From: Caecitellus pseudoparvulus
Taxonomy: Eukaryota > Bigyra: Bicosoecida
Direction of reading: 5' to 3'
NCBI GenBank assembly: GCA_965644315.1
Contig: CBFFRQ010000164.1
Span: 1-52,230, forward strand
Length of the DNA stretch: 52,230 bases
Shown: positions 50,397 to 52,230 of the stretch, one piece after another
Numbering within the stretch: the first letter of the stretch is position 1
Layout: every line of letters starts with the position of its first letter
Translations under genes and position numbers: made by a program
Notes under the pieces: generated by a model
Seen by the model: the letters and a program-made list of their open reading frames with translations, nothing else
Told to the model about the DNA's origin: nothing
Database searches by the model: none

Positions 50397-52230
50397 TAGG
50401 GTTAGGGTAAGGTTAGGTTAGGGTTAGGTTAGGGTTAGGGTTAGGGTTAGGGTTAGGGTTAGGGTTAGGGTTAGGGTTAGGGTTAGGGTTAGGGTTAGGG
50501 TTAGGGTTAGGGTTAGGGTTAGGGTTAGGGTTAGGGTTAGGGTTAGGGTTAGGGTTAGGGTTAGGGTTAGGGTTAGGGTTAGGGTTAGGGTTAGGGTTAG
50601 GGTTAGGGTTAGGGTTAGGGTTAGGGTTAGGGTTAGGGTTAGGGTTAGGGTTAGGGTTAGGGTTAGGGTTAGGGTTAGGGTTAGGGTTAGGGTTAGGGTT
50701 AGGGTTAGGGTTAGGGTTAGGGTTAGGGTTAGGGTTAGGGTTAGGGTTAGGGTTAGGGTTAGGGTTAGGGTTAGGGTTAGGGTTAGGGTTAGGGTTAGGG
50801 TTAGGGTTAGGGTTAGGGTTAGGGTTAGGGTTAGGGTTAGGGTTAGGGTTAGGGTTAGGGTTAGGGTTAGGGTTAGGGTTAGGGTTAGGGTTAGGGTTAG
50901 GGTTAGGGTTAGGGTTAGGGTTAGGGTTAGGGTTAGGGTTAGGGTTAGGGTTAGGGTTAGGGTTAGGGTTAGGGTTAGGGTTAGGGTTAGGGTTAGGGTT
51001 AGGGTTAGGGTTAGGGTTAGGGTTAGGGTTAGGGTTAGGGTTAGGGTTAGGGTTAGGGTTAGGGTTAGGGTTAGGGTTAGGGTTAGGGTTAGGGTTAGGG
51101 TTAGGGTTAGGGTTAGGGTTAGGGTTAGGGTTAGGGTTAGGGTTAGGGTTAGGGTTAGGGTTAGGGTTAGGGTTAGGGTTAGGGTTAGGGTTAGGGTTAG
51201 GGTTAGGGTTAGGGTTAGGGTTAGGGTTAGGGTTAGGGTTAGGGTTAGGGTTAGGGTTAGGGTTAGGGTTAGGGTTAGGGTTAGGGTTAGGGTTAGGGTT
51301 AGGGTTAGGGTTAGGGTTAGGGTTAGGGTTAGGGTTAGGGTTAGGGTTAGGGTTAGGGTTAGGGTTAGGGTTAGGGTTAGGGTTAGGGTTAGGGTTAGGG
51401 TTAGGGTTAGGGTTAGGGTTAGGGTTAGGGTTAGGGTTAGGGTTAGGGTTAGGGTTAGGGTTAGGGTTAGGGTTAGGGTTAGGGTTAGGGTTAGGGTTAG
51501 GGTTAGGGTTAGGGTTAGGGTTAGGGTTAGGGTTAGGGTTAGGGTTAGGGTTAGGGTTAGGGTTAGGGTTAGGGTTAGGGTTAGGGTTAGGGTTAGGGTT
51601 AGGGTTAGGGTTAGGGTTAGGGTTAGGGTTAGGGTTAGGGTTAGGGTTAGGGTTAGGGTTAGGGTTAGGGTTAGGGTTAGGGTTAGGGTTAGGGTTAGGG
51701 TTAGGGTTAGGGTTAGGGTTAGGGTTAGGGTTAGGGTTAGGGTTAGGGTTAGGGTTAGGGTTAGGGTTAGGGTTAGGGTTAGGGTTAGGGTTAGGGTTAG
51801 GGTTAGGGTTAGGGTTAGGGTTAGGGTTAGGGTTAGGGTTAGGGTTAGGGTTAGGGTTAGGGTTAGGGTTAGGGTTAGGGTTAGGGTTAGGGTTAGGGTT
51901 AGGGTTAGGGTTAGGGTTAGGGTTAGGGTTAGGGTTAGGGTTAGGGTTAGGGTTAGGGTTAGGGTTAGGGTTAGGGTTAGGGTTAGGGTTAGGGTTAGGG
52001 TTAGGGTTAGGGTTAGGGTTAGGGTTAGGGTTAGGGTTAGGGTTAGGGTTAGGGTTAGGGTTAGGGTTAGGGTTAGGGTTAGGGTTAGGGTTAGGGTTAG
52101 GGTTAGGGTTAGGGTTAGGGTTAGGGTTAGGGTTAGGGTTAGGGTTAGGGTTAGGGTTAGGGTTAGGGTTAGGGTTAGGGTTAGGGTTAGGGTTAGGGTT
52201 AGGGTTAGGGTTAGGGTTAGGGTTAGGGTT
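50397..52230 (+). repeat. Telomere, (TTAGGG)n
   Basis: From 50397 to 50428 the repeats are mixed (TAGGG, TTAGGG, TAAGG, TTAGG, TTAGGG, TTAGG). From 50429 to the end of the window there are about 300 perfect TTAGGG units. The G-rich strand reads 5' to 3' toward the right, as required at a right-hand chromosome end. The window ends inside the array, so the true telomere length is not known. Confidence 0.98.

Overview
This window is the right-hand end of a chromosome from a eukaryotic microbe. It ends in about 1.8 kb of (TTAGGG)n with the G-rich strand running toward the end. The genes have spliceosomal GT-AG introns, signal peptides and multi-domain ectodomains, and there is a non-LTR retrotransposon reverse transcriptase. 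Nothing looks prokaryotic. The lineage cannot be fixed from the sequence. The two big proteins resemble surface proteins I associate with free-living protists (algae, stramenopiles, apusozoan or choanoflagellate-like groups); that is recollection, not a search result.

Layout, left to right. (1) Positions 1-27716, minus strand: the 5' part of a giant secreted or surface protein gene whose 3' end lies beyond the left edge. Four short introns at its 5' end join small exons (signal peptide, then a beta-rich module with a CCRL motif) to a very long exon. That exon encodes a Cys-rich patch, an Ig/cadherin-like stretch, an IPT/TIG-like domain and diverged beta-sandwich domains. It then enters more than 24 nearly identical tandem copies of a 978-bp (326-aa) repeat that fills positions 1-24018. 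Eight of these copies carry a 2-bp contraction of a C8 tract that breaks the frame. (2) Positions 27717-30050: a 2.3-kb intergenic space between divergent genes. (3) Positions 30051-47504, plus strand: one open frame of 5817 codons. It has a signal peptide, a short basic linker, about 284 copies of a 14-aa Ser/Thr/Gly repeat (42 bp each), a beta-rich ectodomain, TNFR/GCC2-GCC3-like and EGF-like cysteine modules, and a multi-pass membrane region. (4) Positions 47505-47885: a short tail-to-tail spacer with a perfect hairpin. (5) Positions 47886-50396, minus strand: a non-LTR (LINE-type) reverse transcriptase ORF, uninterrupted but cut off at its 5' side by the telomere. (6) Positions 50397-52230: the telomere, degenerate for its first ~32 bp and perfect after that.

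Taken together, this is a subtelomere with a divergent pair of giant, repeat-expanded, probably glycosylated cell-surface proteins, capped by a 5'-truncated retroelement onto which telomere repeats were added. The least expected points are the spliced 5' end of the minus-strand giant gene, the recurrent C8/C6 frameshift alleles inside its repeats, the almost purely synonymous variation in the 12-kb 42-bp array, and the retroelement-telomere junction.
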